From contig JAFDZQ010000088.1 in assembly GCA_018266895.1 (NCBI GenBank), positions 1-36,811 on the forward strand: a stretch of DNA of 36,811 nt, in the 5' to 3' direction. This document shows, one piece after another, positions 14,692 through 24,196 of this stretch. The position numbers were made by a program, and so were the translations under genes. The first letter of the stretch is position 1, and the number at the start of each line of letters is the position of its first letter. The notes beneath the pieces were generated by a model. That model made no database searches and was not told the origin of the DNA. It saw only the letters and a list, made by a program, of their open reading frames with translations. The stretch comes from Bacteroidota bacterium. Its GTDB lineage: Bacteria > Bacteroidota > Ignavibacteria > Tepidaquicellales > Tepidaquicellaceae.

Positions 14692-16971
14692 GTGAACAAA
14701 CCAAGTTTAAACGGTGCCAGCAACCTCTCAAAAAACGGTATAAATCAGTCATTTAAAGATACTAAAGATAATTTAAGCAATTATATTAGCATCTTGAGAG
14801 CTAATATGCTGCCAATTATTGTAATCACTCTTGCCAGTATTATCATTACTCTTGTGTATGTTTTTAATGCCAAGGACATATACAAATCCAACAGCACTAT
14901 CAAAATTAACAGACCTCAGGGCAGTGTTCTGAGCTCAAGTCTGATACCTGAATTTCAGGATTTTATTACTGACAGATATATTTCAAATGAAATAGAAGTT
15001 CTGAAAAGCTATAAAATCCGCGAGAAAGTAGCAGAAAATATGATTGATACTTTCAAAATCAATCAGGACAAAGATAAATTTTTTTATCTCTTTAATCACA
15101 GCGATAATGATAACAATTCTCTTGTTAGCGTTCCTGCTTTGACTGATATATTGTCCAGCATTGTCAAAATTGATCAGAAAAGAGGTCTTGATGTCGTAGA
15201 TATAGTAGTAGAAAGCCCTTCAAAATACGAAGCGATGCTTGTTGCAAATCTTTATGCAACCGTTTATCAGAGCTTTAGTCTTGAACTTTCGCGTGAAGAA
15301 CTTACTACCCTCACCCGTTATCTGAATGAAGAAAAGGAAAACAAATTCAAGGATCTTGCTAAAGCCGAACTTGACCTGGAAGAATATCAGAAAAAAGGAG
15401 GTCTAATACTGCTTGATGCACAGGTTAAGAATCTTGTCGAAAACATTTCTCAGCTTGAAGCTCAGAAAAATGCTGCTAATATTGAGCTGAGTTCAAAAGA
15501 AAAGGAATACAACAGTCTTAACACAGAGATTGCCAGGATTGATCCTACGCTTGTGGATTTTATGAAGGGAAAAATTGATGAATCTTATATCTCCGAAGTC
15601 CAGTCCAAGATAGCCGAGCTTGAATCAAAAAGGGACATTGAGGCGTCCATACCGCAGGACGATAAGTTAAGACAAAAAACTCTTGACGAATACAACAGGA
15701 AAATTGATCCTTTAAAAAGGACCCTTGAAGAAAAAATACAGGTTCTGCAAACCAGCCTTTATTCAAATACACCTGAAGACAGAAGAATCGTGGCTCAGAA
15801 ACTCCTTGAAGCGAATGTGGGAGTTCAGTCTTATAGAACCAAAGTAAACACACTTTCAAAATTACTGAGCAGATACGAAGATCAGTTCTCAAAGCTTCCT
15901 ACACAAAGCATTGAATACGCAAAGCTCGAAAGGAACAGGAAAGCGACTGAAAAACTTTATCTGATCCTTGAGGAGAAATACCAGGAAGCTAAGATCAACG
16001 AAAGAATAAAGCTGGGCACTATCTTGGTCATTGCACCGAGTGTGCTTGCTTCGAAACCTTCCAAACCTAACAGAACTCTTATAGTTTTCCTCGGAGTAAT
16101 GCTCGGTCTTGCAGCAAGCATAGGGTTTGCGTTTGCCAGAAATTATTTTGATCATACGGTCAAAAGTCCGGATGAAATTGAAAATAAAGGTATCAGCGTA
16201 CTTTCCTGGATTCCGGCTATAGATGAATTAAAAGGCGGAGGTATGAGTGAATTCATCGTTGCAAACAAACCTAAATCTCCTCCTTCGGAAGCTTTTAAAG
16301 CATTAAGAACACGCCTGCAGTATGCAAAGCTTGAGGAAACACCCATAAAAACAATTTTGCTTACAAGCTCTGTTCCGTCCGAAGGTAAGACGACTATATC
16401 TTTGAATGTGGCAGGGAGTCTTGCACAGATGGACAAAAAAGTACTGCTTCTTGACTGTGATCTGCGAAAGCCAAGGATTCATAATGTATTCGAAACTGAC
16501 AGATTCCCTGGGCTGAGCGACTATCTTTTTTCAAATGCTTCTCTCGATGAGATAACCAGAAAAACGAAACTCGAAAATCTAAGCGTAATTACGAGCGGTA
16601 CTATACCTCCGAATCCTTCGGAACTTCTGGCTTCAAAGCAGATGAAGGAATTTCTTGACAAGATGAAAGGAATTTATGATTTCATTGTAATTGATTCGCC
16701 TCCTTATATTTCAGTTACTGACGCTGAGATATTATTTAGGATTACGGACGGAACAATACTTGTTCTCAGAGCCGGTAAGACTCCTTCTGACGCATTTTTC
16801 AGGACATGTGAAAAACTTATGAAACTCGATGCTCATAATTTCCTGGGTGTTGTTTTCAATAATTTCAGTTACAAAAGCGCATACGGATATTATTACAATT
16901 ATTACTATTATTATTCAAAACCTGATGAAAAGCCTAAATCATCCGGAATAAAATTATCTTCCGATAATTGA
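14692..16971 (+). CDS. wzc: Polysaccharide co-polymerase with BY-kinase domain (Wzc/ExoP type), copy 2
   Basis: A 759-residue inner-membrane tyrosine autokinase, starting at GTG (no ATG occurs before residue 39). It has a transmembrane segment at about 40-58, a periplasmic coiled-coil region to about 450, and a second transmembrane segment (LIVFLGVMLGLAASIGFAF) at about 463-481. The cytosolic kinase follows, with Walker A VPSEGKT (about 562-568), Walker A' LLLDCDLRKP and Walker B FIVIDSPP (about 663-670). The tyrosine tail YGYYYNYYYYYSKP lies at about 729-742. It is strongly similar to the copy at 8866-11118 over its whole length (for instance HNVFETD-FPGLSDYLF in both). As first gene of the plus arm, with flippase and polymerase downstream, it is the natural Wzx/Wzy chain-length partner. 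Confidence 0.94.
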   Translation: MNKPSLNGASNLSKNGINQSFKDTKDNLSNYISILRANMLPIIVITLASIIITLVYVFNAKDIYKSNSTIKINRPQGSVLSSSLIPEFQDFITDRYISNEIEVLKSYKIREKVAENMIDTFKINQDKDKFFYLFNHSDNDNNSLVSVPALTDILSSIVKIDQKRGLDVVDIVVESPSKYEAMLVANLYATVYQSFSLELSREELTTLTRYLNEEKENKFKDLAKAELDLEEYQKKGGLILLDAQVKNLVENISQLEAQKNAANIELSSKEKEYNSLNTEIARIDPTLVDFMKGKIDESYISEVQSKIAELESKRDIEASIPQDDKLRQKTLDEYNRKIDPLKRTLEEKIQVLQTSLYSNTPEDRRIVAQKLLEANVGVQSYRTKVNTLSKLLSRYEDQFSKLPTQSIEYAKLERNRKATEKLYLILEEKYQEAKINERIKLGTILVIAPSVLASKPSKPNRTLIVFLGVMLGLAASIGFAFARNYFDHTVKSPDEIENKGISVLSWIPAIDELKGGGMSEFIVANKPKSPPSEAFKALRTRLQYAKLEETPIKTILLTSSVPSEGKTTISLNVAGSLAQMDKKVLLLDCDLRKPRIHNVFETDRFPGLSDYLFSNASLDEITRKTKLENLSVITSGTIPPNPSELLASKQMKEFLDKMKGIYDFIVIDSPPYISVTDAEILFRITDGTILVLRAGKTPSDAFFRTCEKLMKLDAHNFLGVVFNNFSYKSAYGYYYNYYYYYSKPDEKPKSSGIKLSSDN

Positions 16972-17035
16972 GTAAATTCTAAATAGCAGGTAACAGATTT
17001 AATTTATAAATAAATAAAAATTGAAAAGGAATAAT

Positions 17036-18343
17036 TTGAATTTAAAAGACAAAGTAAGAGAAAATAAATTTACCGTAGGAATTATCGGACTTGGTTACGT
17101 AGGATTGCCATTGGCTCTTGAATTTGCAAATAAAGGAATTAAAGTAATCGGCTTTGACCTTGATGAATTTAAGATCAGAAAAATCCTGAAAGAAAAAAAG
17201 TCTTACATCAAGCATATCCCGTCTGCAAAGATAAAAAGCGCAGTGGAAATGAAGACATTGACGGCAACTACTGATTTTGCCAGGCTTCCTGATGCTGATG
17301 CGCTGATCATCTGTGTGCCGACTCCGTTGAATGCAAACAGAGAACCCGATATGAGCTATGTGATCAATACAGCGGATATAATCGGAAAGTATATCAGGAA
17401 AGGTCAGTTCGTATCACTGGAAAGCACAACTTATCCCGGAACGACAGATGAAATACTTCTGAAAATTTTCGAATCAAAGGGTCTCAAAGTGGGTAAAGAT
17501 TTTTATCTGTGTTTTTCACCTGAACGCGAAGATCCCAACAATGAAAAATATTCCACCGCGACAATTCCAAAGGTTCTCGGCGGAGTTACCAAAGAATGCG
17601 CTGAGATCGGAAAAATGATTTATGAAAAAGTGATCGTAAAAATAATTACTGTATCATCAACCAAAGCCGCCGAATCATCAAAACTTCTTGAGAATATTTT
17701 CAGATCAATTAACATTGCAATGGTAAACGAACTGAAAATGGTTTTTGACAAGATGGGAATAGATATATGGGAAGTGATCGAAGCTGCTTCGACAAAACCT
17801 TTCGGATTCACTCCCTTTTATCCCGGACCGGGTCTGGGCGGACACTGTATCCCCATAGATCCTTTTTATCTGACCTGGAAGGCGCGGGAATATGAGATAT
17901 CGACAAAATTCATAGAGCTTGCGGGAGAAATAAATACTTCAATGCCTGAATACGTTGTCAACAAGGTTTATCACGCTTTGAATGAAAACAGGAAATGTAT
18001 TAAAGGTTCGAAGATACTTCTGCTCGGATTGTCCTATAAGAAGGATATTGATGATCTGAGAGAGTCACCTTCTCTTAAACTGATTGAACTTTTGCAGGAT
18101 GAAGGAGCAGTTGTGGATTACAGCGATGATTATGTTAACTCAATTCCAAAACTCAGAAAATACGAGTTCAATAAAAAATCAGTAGCCATAAATAAAAAGA
18201 ATATTGCAAAATATGATCTGGTTCTGCTGTCAACGGATCATACTTATTTTGATTACAGATTGATTTTTGAAAATGCAAAAATAATAGTGGATACCAGAAA
18301 TGCATTTAAAAAATTCAAAGGGAAAAAACTATACAAAGCTTAA
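17036..18343 (+). CDS. wbpA: WbpA-like UDP-N-acetylglucosamine 6-dehydrogenase
   Basis: This is a nucleotide-sugar dehydrogenase of the UDP-GlcNAc/UDP-ManNAc type. It oxidises C6 in two NAD-dependent steps to give UDP-GlcNAc uronate. It has GIIGLGYVGLP near the N-terminus and the catalytic cysteine in GLGGHCIPIDPFYLTWKA, a motif of the HexNAc dehydrogenases (UDP-glucose enzymes have GYGGSCFPKD). The open frame allows a TTG at 17021 (440 residues). I prefer the TTG at 17036, giving MNLKDKVREN as in family members and preceded by AAAGGA with a 5-nt spacer. The next genes are WbpB, WbpD and WbpE homologues, which fixes its role in the diacetamido-uronate route. Confidence 0.9.
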   Translation: MNLKDKVRENKFTVGIIGLGYVGLPLALEFANKGIKVIGFDLDEFKIRKILKEKKSYIKHIPSAKIKSAVEMKTLTATTDFARLPDADALIICVPTPLNANREPDMSYVINTADIIGKYIRKGQFVSLESTTYPGTTDEILLKIFESKGLKVGKDFYLCFSPEREDPNNEKYSTATIPKVLGGVTKECAEIGKMIYEKVIVKIITVSSTKAAESSKLLENIFRSINIAMVNELKMVFDKMGIDIWEVIEAASTKPFGFTPFYPGPGLGGHCIPIDPFYLTWKAREYEISTKFIELAGEINTSMPEYVVNKVYHALNENRKCIKGSKILLLGLSYKKDIDDLRESPSLKLIELLQDEGAVVDYSDDYVNSIPKLRKYEFNKKSVAINKKNIAKYDLVLLSTDHTYFDYRLIFENAKIIVDTRNAFKKFKGKKLYKA

Positions 18344-18363
18344 CTGACAAAAACCACTGATAA

Positions 18364-19344
18364 ATGACCGGATTTAATATTGCTGTTGTCGGATGCGGAA
18401 AATGGGGAATGAATCATGTTCGCACAGCTTTTAAACTTTACGGGAAACGGCTGAAATACTGCAGCGATAATTCTTCTCAGAGCGAAAAAAAAGTAAAAGA
18501 AGTTTCCTCAGAGATCATTTTTACTGAAGACATCAATGATATAATCAGTGATGAAAGCACCGGCGCTGTCATAGTGGCTACGCCAGCAGAGACACATTTT
18601 GAGATAACAAGAAAACTGCTTGAAGCCGGAAAGAATGTCCTTACTGAAAAACCGATAACGCTCAATTCCAAAGAAGCAAAAATTCTGAATGACCTTGCCG
18701 TTAAAAAAGGTCTTGTACTTATGGTCGGGCATTTGCTGCTGTATCATCCTGCAATTTTAAAGATTAAAGAATTTATTGACAACGGAAGACTCGGCAGACT
18801 TCAGTATATTTACAGCAACCGTCTTAATCTCGGGACGGTAAGAACAGAGGAAAATATATTATGGAGCTTTGCACCTCATGATATTTCAGTGATTCAGTAT
18901 TTCACAGGCGATATTCCGTCTGAAGTATCTGCCACGGGAGCTGTTTTTCTGCAAAAAAATATTCAGGATACCACTCTGACGGTTTTAAAATTCAGGAACA
19001 ATATTCATGCTCACATTTATGTCAGCTGGCTTCATCCTTTTAAAGAGCAGAGACTTGTAGTGATAGGCGATAAATCCATGATGATGTTTGAAGACACACT
19101 GAAAGAAAACAAGCTTAAGTTTTATCCGAAGGGTTTTGACATTGTGGATGGTCATCCTGTTAAAAGGGATTTTGATTTTGAAAATACTGAATTTGATTCT
19201 TCCTCTCCTCTGGAAGAAGAACAAAAGCATTTTATAGAATGCATTGAAAACAGGGTAACACCGCGCTCAGACGGCAGGAATGCAATAGAAGTTCTTGAAA
19301 CACTTGAAAGAGCCCAAAAAGAATTATTAAAAGACATAAAATAA
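18364..19344 (+). CDS. wbpB: WbpB-like UDP-GlcNAcA 3-dehydrogenase (Gfo/Idh family)
   Basis: A 326-residue Gfo/Idh/MocA oxidoreductase. It has VVGCGKWGMNH near the N-terminus and the family EKP at 95-97. The stretches GHLLLYHPA and SFAPHDISV contain the catalytic-region histidines and match WbpB-type proteins. WbpB oxidises C3 of UDP-GlcNAc uronate, recycling its NADH with 2-oxoglutarate and handing a 3-keto sugar to the aminotransferase WbpE. It lies 20 bp after the WbpA-like gene and 7 bp before the WbpD-like gene. Its identity rests on family motifs plus the complete WbpA-B-D-E set. Confidence 0.88.
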   Translation: MTGFNIAVVGCGKWGMNHVRTAFKLYGKRLKYCSDNSSQSEKKVKEVSSEIIFTEDINDIISDESTGAVIVATPAETHFEITRKLLEAGKNVLTEKPITLNSKEAKILNDLAVKKGLVLMVGHLLLYHPAILKIKEFIDNGRLGRLQYIYSNRLNLGTVRTEENILWSFAPHDISVIQYFTGDIPSEVSATGAVFLQKNIQDTTLTVLKFRNNIHAHIYVSWLHPFKEQRLVVIGDKSMMMFEDTLKENKLKFYPKGFDIVDGHPVKRDFDFENTEFDSSSPLEEEQKHFIECIENRVTPRSDGRNAIEVLETLERAQKELLKDIK

Positions 19345-19351
19345 AAATATT

Positions 19352-19933
19352 ATGGCAGATTATAAAATACACGCGACAGCTGTTGTTGATGACAACGTTG
19401 AAATAGGATCAGGAAGTTCAGTCTGGCATTTTTCACACATACAGCCCGGAGTTAAAATCGGCAGGAACTGCACACTCGGACAGAATGTGAACGTTGCAAA
19501 TAATGTAACCATCGGAAATTTCTGCAAGATACAGAATAATGTTTCCATCTATGAAGGAGTTACGCTTGAAGATTATGTATTTTGCGGACCGTCAATGGTG
19601 TTTACAAATATACTTTTGCCGAAGTGCAAGTATCCGCAGAGAGGGTCTGAATTTTACACAAAGACACTTGTAAAAGAAGGAGCTTCTATCGGAGCTAATG
19701 CTACAATAGTATGCGGTACGACTCTCGGTAAACACTGCCTGATCGGAGCGGGGACTGTAGTAACGAAAGATGTTCCCGACTATGCGCTCGTTGTCGGAAA
19801 TCCGGGTAAGATCATCGGATGGGTCAGCGAAGCCGGAAAACGGCTGGAGTTTGACAAGGAAGGTATTGCTTTCTGCGAAAAATCATCAAAAAAATATAAA
19901 CTTGAAAATGGTCTGGTAAAAGAAATCAACTGA
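19352..19933 (+). CDS. wbpD: WbpD-like UDP-3-amino-sugar N-acetyltransferase (left-handed beta-helix)
   Basis: A 193-residue hexapeptide-repeat acyltransferase. Repeats such as IGRNCTLGQNVNVANNVTIG and IGANATIVCGTTLG build a left-handed parallel beta-helix that works as a trimer. VWHFSHIQPG near the start and FCGPSMVFTNILLP are characteristic of WbpD/WlbB, which acetylates the 3-amino group of UDP-2-acetamido-3-amino-2,3-dideoxy-glucuronate using acetyl-CoA. It follows the WbpB-like gene by 7 bp. The product would be UDP-GlcNAc(3NAc)A. Confidence 0.92.
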   Translation: MADYKIHATAVVDDNVEIGSGSSVWHFSHIQPGVKIGRNCTLGQNVNVANNVTIGNFCKIQNNVSIYEGVTLEDYVFCGPSMVFTNILLPKCKYPQRGSEFYTKTLVKEGASIGANATIVCGTTLGKHCLIGAGTVVTKDVPDYALVVGNPGKIIGWVSEAGKRLEFDKEGIAFCEKSSKKYKLENGLVKEIN

Positions 19934-19971
19934 TAAAAAATTTTATTAATACTGAAAGGAATATTCAAACA

Positions 19972-21291
19972 ATGAAAGTTGCAATTGTAGGAACCGGTTA
20001 TGTCGGATTGGTTACAGGTACATGTCTTGCAGAGACAGGCAATGATGTCATCTGCGTCGACATTGACAATGAAAAAGTAAAAAAACTGAATAACAACATA
20101 ATGCCGATTTATGAACCGGATCTTGATACATTATTTGAAAGAAATGTAAAAGCCGGAAGACTGAAATTTACCACTGACCTGAAAGAAGCAACTGTCAGAT
20201 CGGATATTATTTTCCTTGCACTGCCGACGCCTCCGGGAGAAGACGGATCGGCTGATCTGTCATACATTTTAGGCGTAGCAGACGAACTCGGGAAGATAAT
20301 TACGGAATACAAAATTATTGTAAACAAGAGTACTGTGCCGGTTGGTACAGCTGAAAAAGTAATTGCGGCAGTTTCTAAAAACACAAAAGCAGAGTTTGAC
20401 GTAGTTTCAAATCCTGAGTTTCTGAGAGAAGGACTTGCAGTCGATGATTTCATGAAACCTGACAGGATAGTGATAGGAACGAAATCAGAAAAAGCAAGAA
20501 GAAGGATGGGAGAATTGTTCTCGCCTTTCGTGAGACAGGGCAATCCGATCATTTTCATGGATGAGCGTTCGTCTGAACTGACAAAGTACGCATCAAATTC
20601 TTATCTCGCCACAAGAATCACTTTCATGAATGAGATCGCTAACATCTGCGACATAATAGGAGCAAATGTTGATCTGGTAAGAATAGGAATGGGAAGCGAT
20701 TCAAGAATCGGGAAAAGATTTTTGTTTCCGGGAATCGGATACGGCGGCAGTTGTTTTCCGAAAGATGTCAGCGCACTTCATAAATCTGCCAGGGAATACG
20801 GTTATGATTTTAAAATTCTTGATTCGGTGATGAATGTAAATGAGACACAGAAAACTATTATAGTCGGCAAGATAAAGGATTATTTCAAAAATAATCTGAA
20901 GGGAAAAAAGATTGCAATATGGGGACTGGCGTTTAAACCCGATACCGATGATATCCGAGAAGCTCCTTCACTTTATATAATCAAAATGCTGCTCGAAGAA
21001 GGGGTTTCAATTTCAGCCTTCGACCCTGAAGCAATGGAGAATGTCAGGAAAATATTAGGGGATAAAATCGAATTTGTTAAAGATCATTACGAAGCGCTGA
21101 AAGATGCAGACGCTCTTGTCATTGCAACAGAATGGTCTTTATTCAGAACTCCTGATTTTAATAAAATGGAGAAACTCCTGAAAGAGAAAGTGATATTTGA
21201 CGGAAGGAATTTATATGATCTGAAGCTGATGGAAGATCTCGGATATTATTACAGAAGCATCGGAAGGAAAGAAATCAAGGGTAAGAAATAA
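19972..21291 (+). CDS. ugd: UDP-glucose 6-dehydrogenase
   Basis: A 439-residue enzyme that oxidises UDP-glucose to UDP-glucuronate. It starts MKVAIVGTGYVGLVTGTCLA, the Rossmann fold of the Ugd family. It has the substrate-loop sequence NPEFLREG and the catalytic cysteine C261 in GYGGSCFPKD. This is the UDP-glucose subgroup, unlike the WbpA-like enzyme upstream. An AAAGGA lies 10-12 nt before the ATG. It is inserted between the WbpD and WbpE homologues, so a second uronic acid (GlcA, or a derivative such as GalA through the epimerases here) is probably part of the same polymer. Confidence 0.95.
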   Translation: MKVAIVGTGYVGLVTGTCLAETGNDVICVDIDNEKVKKLNNNIMPIYEPDLDTLFERNVKAGRLKFTTDLKEATVRSDIIFLALPTPPGEDGSADLSYILGVADELGKIITEYKIIVNKSTVPVGTAEKVIAAVSKNTKAEFDVVSNPEFLREGLAVDDFMKPDRIVIGTKSEKARRRMGELFSPFVRQGNPIIFMDERSSELTKYASNSYLATRITFMNEIANICDIIGANVDLVRIGMGSDSRIGKRFLFPGIGYGGSCFPKDVSALHKSAREYGYDFKILDSVMNVNETQKTIIVGKIKDYFKNNLKGKKIAIWGLAFKPDTDDIREAPSLYIIKMLLEEGVSISAFDPEAMENVRKILGDKIEFVKDHYEALKDADALVIATEWSLFRTPDFNKMEKLLKEKVIFDGRNLYDLKLMEDLGYYYRSIGRKEIKGKK

Positions 21292-21327
21292 AATTATTTT
21301 TTAAATTTTAAGAATAAACAGTTCATT

Positions 21328-22494
21328 ATGAAAGTCCCATTATTAGATTTAAAAGCACAGTATAAGACAATAAAAAAGGAAATTGATGAAGCGCTTATCG
21401 GAGTTGCCGAATCCCAGGGCTGTATTCTCGGACCGGAAGTGGAAAAGCTTGAGAAAAGTCTTTGCGGTTATCTGGACAGCAAATACGCAACAGGTGTTTC
21501 TTCCGGGACTGATGCACTGCTGATCGCATTAATGGCAATAGACATAAAGCCGGATGATGAAGTAATAATTCCGACTTATTCATTTTTTGCAACAGCCGGT
21601 GTGGTGAGCAGAATGAATGCCAAACCTGTATTCATAGATTCGGATCCTGTTACATTCAACATAAATCCCGCAGACATAAAAAAGCTGATCACAAAAAAAA
21701 CAAAAGCAATTATTCCCGTTCATTTATACGGACAGAGCTGTGACATGAAGCCGATCATGGAAATTGCCGGCGAAAATAATCTGAAAGTCATAGAAGATGC
21801 GGCGCAGTCTATAGGTACACAATACGGCGACGGCAGAAAAGCCGGAACCATCGGACATATAGGATGCTTTTCATTTTACCCGAGCAAAAATCTCGGATGT
21901 TTCGGTGACGGAGGACTTGTAACAACTAATGATGAAACTCTGGCTGAAAGATTAAAGATACTCAGAGTTCACGGAGGAAAACCGAAGTATTACCACAAGA
22001 TCATCGGAGGAAATTTCAGACTGGATGCAATTCAGGCGGCGGTTCTCAATGTTAAACTTCCGCATCTTGATTCCTGGACAAAAAGAAGACAGGAAAATGC
22101 AGAGCTTTACACGAAGTTTTTTAAAAATTCAGGACTGTCTGAGGAAGAAGGGAAACTTAAATATGACGAAGGCAATAAAGTTCTTTTGCCGAAAGCAGTT
22201 TATAAAAATCAAGATCTGAAGTATTATCATATTTACAATCAGTATGTAATAAGGGTTCAGGACAGGGATGCGTTGAGAAAACATCTTACCGAAAATGAAA
22301 TAGGCACTGAAATCTATTATCCCGTTCCGTTCCATATGCAGGAATGCTTCAGCTATCTTGGATATAAGAAGGGACAGTTTCCGGTTTCGGAATGGTGTGC
22401 GGCGGATTCCGTTGCATTGCCTATTTATCCGGAGCTTTCAGAAGAGCAGATTGAGTTTACTGTAAAGAGTATAAAAGAATTTATCAATAAATAA
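21328..22494 (+). CDS. wbpE: WbpE-like PLP aminotransferase (DegT/DnrJ/EryC1/StrS)
   Basis: A 388-residue sugar aminotransferase. It starts MKVPLLDLKAQYKTIKKEID. The PLP-site aspartate is in IEDAAQSIG, and the Schiff-base lysine is K187 in FYPSKNLGCFGDGG, as in the family. With the WbpA, B and D homologues upstream, it would aminate C3 of the 3-keto uronic acid from WbpB using glutamate, regenerating 2-oxoglutarate. No WbpI-type 2-epimerase follows, so the gluco rather than the manno sugar is expected. Confidence 0.92.
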   Translation: MKVPLLDLKAQYKTIKKEIDEALIGVAESQGCILGPEVEKLEKSLCGYLDSKYATGVSSGTDALLIALMAIDIKPDDEVIIPTYSFFATAGVVSRMNAKPVFIDSDPVTFNINPADIKKLITKKTKAIIPVHLYGQSCDMKPIMEIAGENNLKVIEDAAQSIGTQYGDGRKAGTIGHIGCFSFYPSKNLGCFGDGGLVTTNDETLAERLKILRVHGGKPKYYHKIIGGNFRLDAIQAAVLNVKLPHLDSWTKRRQENAELYTKFFKNSGLSEEEGKLKYDEGNKVLLPKAVYKNQDLKYYHIYNQYVIRVQDRDALRKHLTENEIGTEIYYPVPFHMQECFSYLGYKKGQFPVSEWCAADSVALPIYPELSEEQIEFTVKSIKEFINK

Positions 22495-22526
22495 TATTAT
22501 TAATTTTATAGAATTTAAATCATTTA

Positions 22527-23570
22527 ATGAAAAAAGCATTAATCTCAGGAATTACAGGACAGGACGGAAGTTATTTAACCGAATTACTTCTTGAAAAAGG
22601 ATATGAAGTTCACGGAATAATAAGAAGAAGCAGTTCCTTTAACACAAAAAGAATAGATCACTTATATTCTGACAGCAAGCTTATCAACAGAAAACTGTTT
22701 CTGCATTTTGGCGATCTCGTTGATACAAGCAGTCTTAACAGACTTTTGGAAAAGATCGAGCCGGATGAGATTTATAATCTTGCCGCCCAGAGTCACGTAA
22801 AAGTTTCATTTGAAGTTCCGGATTACACTGCGCAGGTTGACGCGCTCGGAACGCTCAGATTTCTTGACGCAATAAGGGAAACCGGATTAAGGAAGGTGAA
22901 ATTTTATCAGGCCTCCACAAGCGAACTGTACGGAAAGGTTCAGGAAGTTCCGCAGACAGAGACTACTCCTTTTTATCCGAGAAGTCCTTACGGTGTTGCT
23001 AAAATTTACGGATACTGGATTGTAGTGAATTACAGGGAAGCTTATGACATATTCGCCTGCAACGGAATTCTGTTCAATCATGAATCTCCGAGAAGAGGAG
23101 AAACTTTTGTAACGAGAAAGATCACAAGAGCTGTTGCAAGAATAAAGAACGGTTTGCAGGACAAGATATCAATGGGAAACATTGACGCCAAGCGGGACTG
23201 GGGTTATGCTCCCGAATACTGCGAGGGAATGTGGAGAATGCTTCAGCATGATACTGCGGAAGATTTCGTTCTGGCGACCGGAGAAACTCATACGGTAAGA
23301 GAATTCATCGAACTTTCTTTCAGGGAAATCGGAATGAATATAGAATGGAGCGGAAAGAATGAAAACGAAAAAGGAATGGACAGTAAAACCGGAAAAGTAT
23401 TACTGGAAATTGACAAAAATTATTTCAGACCTACAGAAGTCGATCTTCTGATTGGAGATCCGGCAAAAGCAAAAGAAAAACTCGGCTGGGTACCTAAGGT
23501 TACATTTGAAGAGCTTGTAAAGATCATGGTCAAAGCTGACTGTGAAATGGTTCAGAAAAAAGGTTACTGA
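22527..23570 (+). CDS. gmd: GDP-mannose 4,6-dehydratase
   Basis: A 347-residue extended SDR with the canonical Gmd sequence. It has [10 protein letters not shown] at 8-17, a STSELYGK stretch with the catalytic Thr/Glu (about 131-133), and Y155/K159 in [22 protein letters not shown] follows, a hallmark of the family. It converts GDP-mannose to GDP-4-keto-6-deoxymannose, the branch point for fucose, rhamnose, perosamine and colitose. No Fcl/WcaG or Rmd homologue is evident, but an RmlC-like epimerase follows by 6 bp and an aminotransferase after that, which suggests an amino or epimerised 6-deoxyhexose. Confidence 0.95.
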   Translation: MKKALISGITGQDGSYLTELLLEKGYEVHGIIRRSSSFNTKRIDHLYSDSKLINRKLFLHFGDLVDTSSLNRLLEKIEPDEIYNLAAQSHVKVSFEVPDYTAQVDALGTLRFLDAIRETGLRKVKFYQASTSELYGKVQEVPQTETTPFYPRSPYGVAKIYGYWIVVNYREAYDIFACNGILFNHESPRRGETFVTRKITRAVARIKNGLQDKISMGNIDAKRDWGYAPEYCEGMWRMLQHDTAEDFVLATGETHTVREFIELSFREIGMNIEWSGKNENEKGMDSKTGKVLLEIDKNYFRPTEVDLLIGDPAKAKEKLGWVPKVTFEELVKIMVKADCEMVQKKGY

Positions 23571-23576
23571 TATTTC

Positions 23577-24095
23577 ATGGGAATCACTGTGGAAAATACT
23601 GAGCTTGATGAAGTACGGATAATAAAGCCATCAATATTCGAGGATCACAGGGGGCTTTATGTAGAGACTTATAATAAGCAGGATTACGAAAAGAATGACT
23701 TAAAAATAAATTTTGTCAGAGATGACATATCCACTTCATCTAAAAATGTTCTGCGGGGGATTCATTATGATGATAAGACCTGGAAGCTTATTCACTGCAT
23801 GTACGGTAAAATTTATTTTGTCGTTGTCAATATGAAGAAAGAATCAAGGCAATACTTAAAATGGCAGTCTTTTATACTAACATCCGATAACCGTCATCAG
23901 GTGCTTGTACCTCCCGGATTCGGGAACGGGCATCTTGTTTTAAGTAATGAATGCATTTTTCATTATAAAATGTCGGAGTATTATGATCCTGAAAATGAGA
24001 AGGGTGTCAGATGGGATGATCCGAAAATCAATATTTTCTGGCCGGTTAAAAATCCAATTCAGTCAAAGAAAGATATTTCTGTAAAGTATCTGTAA
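23577..24095 (+). CDS. RmlC-like 3,5-epimerase acting on a 4-keto-6-deoxy sugar
   Basis: A 172-residue cupin of the dTDP-4-dehydrorhamnose 3,5-epimerase family. It has the catalytic His63 in LRGIHYDD, and Tyr130 in FHYKMSEYYDP. The usual P-x-x-x-AHGF is instead PPGFGNGHLVL. No RmlA, RmlB or RmlD for dTDP-rhamnose is adjacent (the RmlA-like protein downstream is short and divergent). It is 6 bp after Gmd, so the substrate may be a GDP-linked keto sugar, as for the RmlC-like enzymes in Campylobacter 6-deoxyheptose synthesis. This substrate call is inference. Confidence 0.8.
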   Translation: MGITVENTELDEVRIIKPSIFEDHRGLYVETYNKQDYEKNDLKINFVRDDISTSSKNVLRGIHYDDKTWKLIHCMYGKIYFVVVNMKKESRQYLKWQSFILTSDNRHQVLVPPGFGNGHLVLSNECIFHYKMSEYYDPENEKGVRWDDPKINIFWPVKNPIQSKKDISVKYL

Positions 24096-24196
24096 CAGTA
24101 TAAAGACTTTATCAGTTATGTTAATTTAACTTCTTTAGCAGTCATTATTTAATCAAATTTTATATTCCGGCTTTATTCTGGATGCTTTATAAATTT

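Noticed and set aside
15560-15892. 110-residue minus-strand open frame inside the second BY-kinase
   Set aside because: It is a shadow of a conserved kinase frame, with no recognisable domain and no start context.
20109-20558. 149-residue minus-strand open frame inside ugd
   Set aside because: The Ugd frame is fully conserved here; the antisense frame is low-complexity hydrophobic/serine-rich and not a known family.
23577-24095. Calling the RmlC-like gene rmlC of dTDP-rhamnose synthesis
   Set aside because: No RmlB or RmlD is present and the neighbour is gmd, so the dTDP-rhamnose label would mislead.
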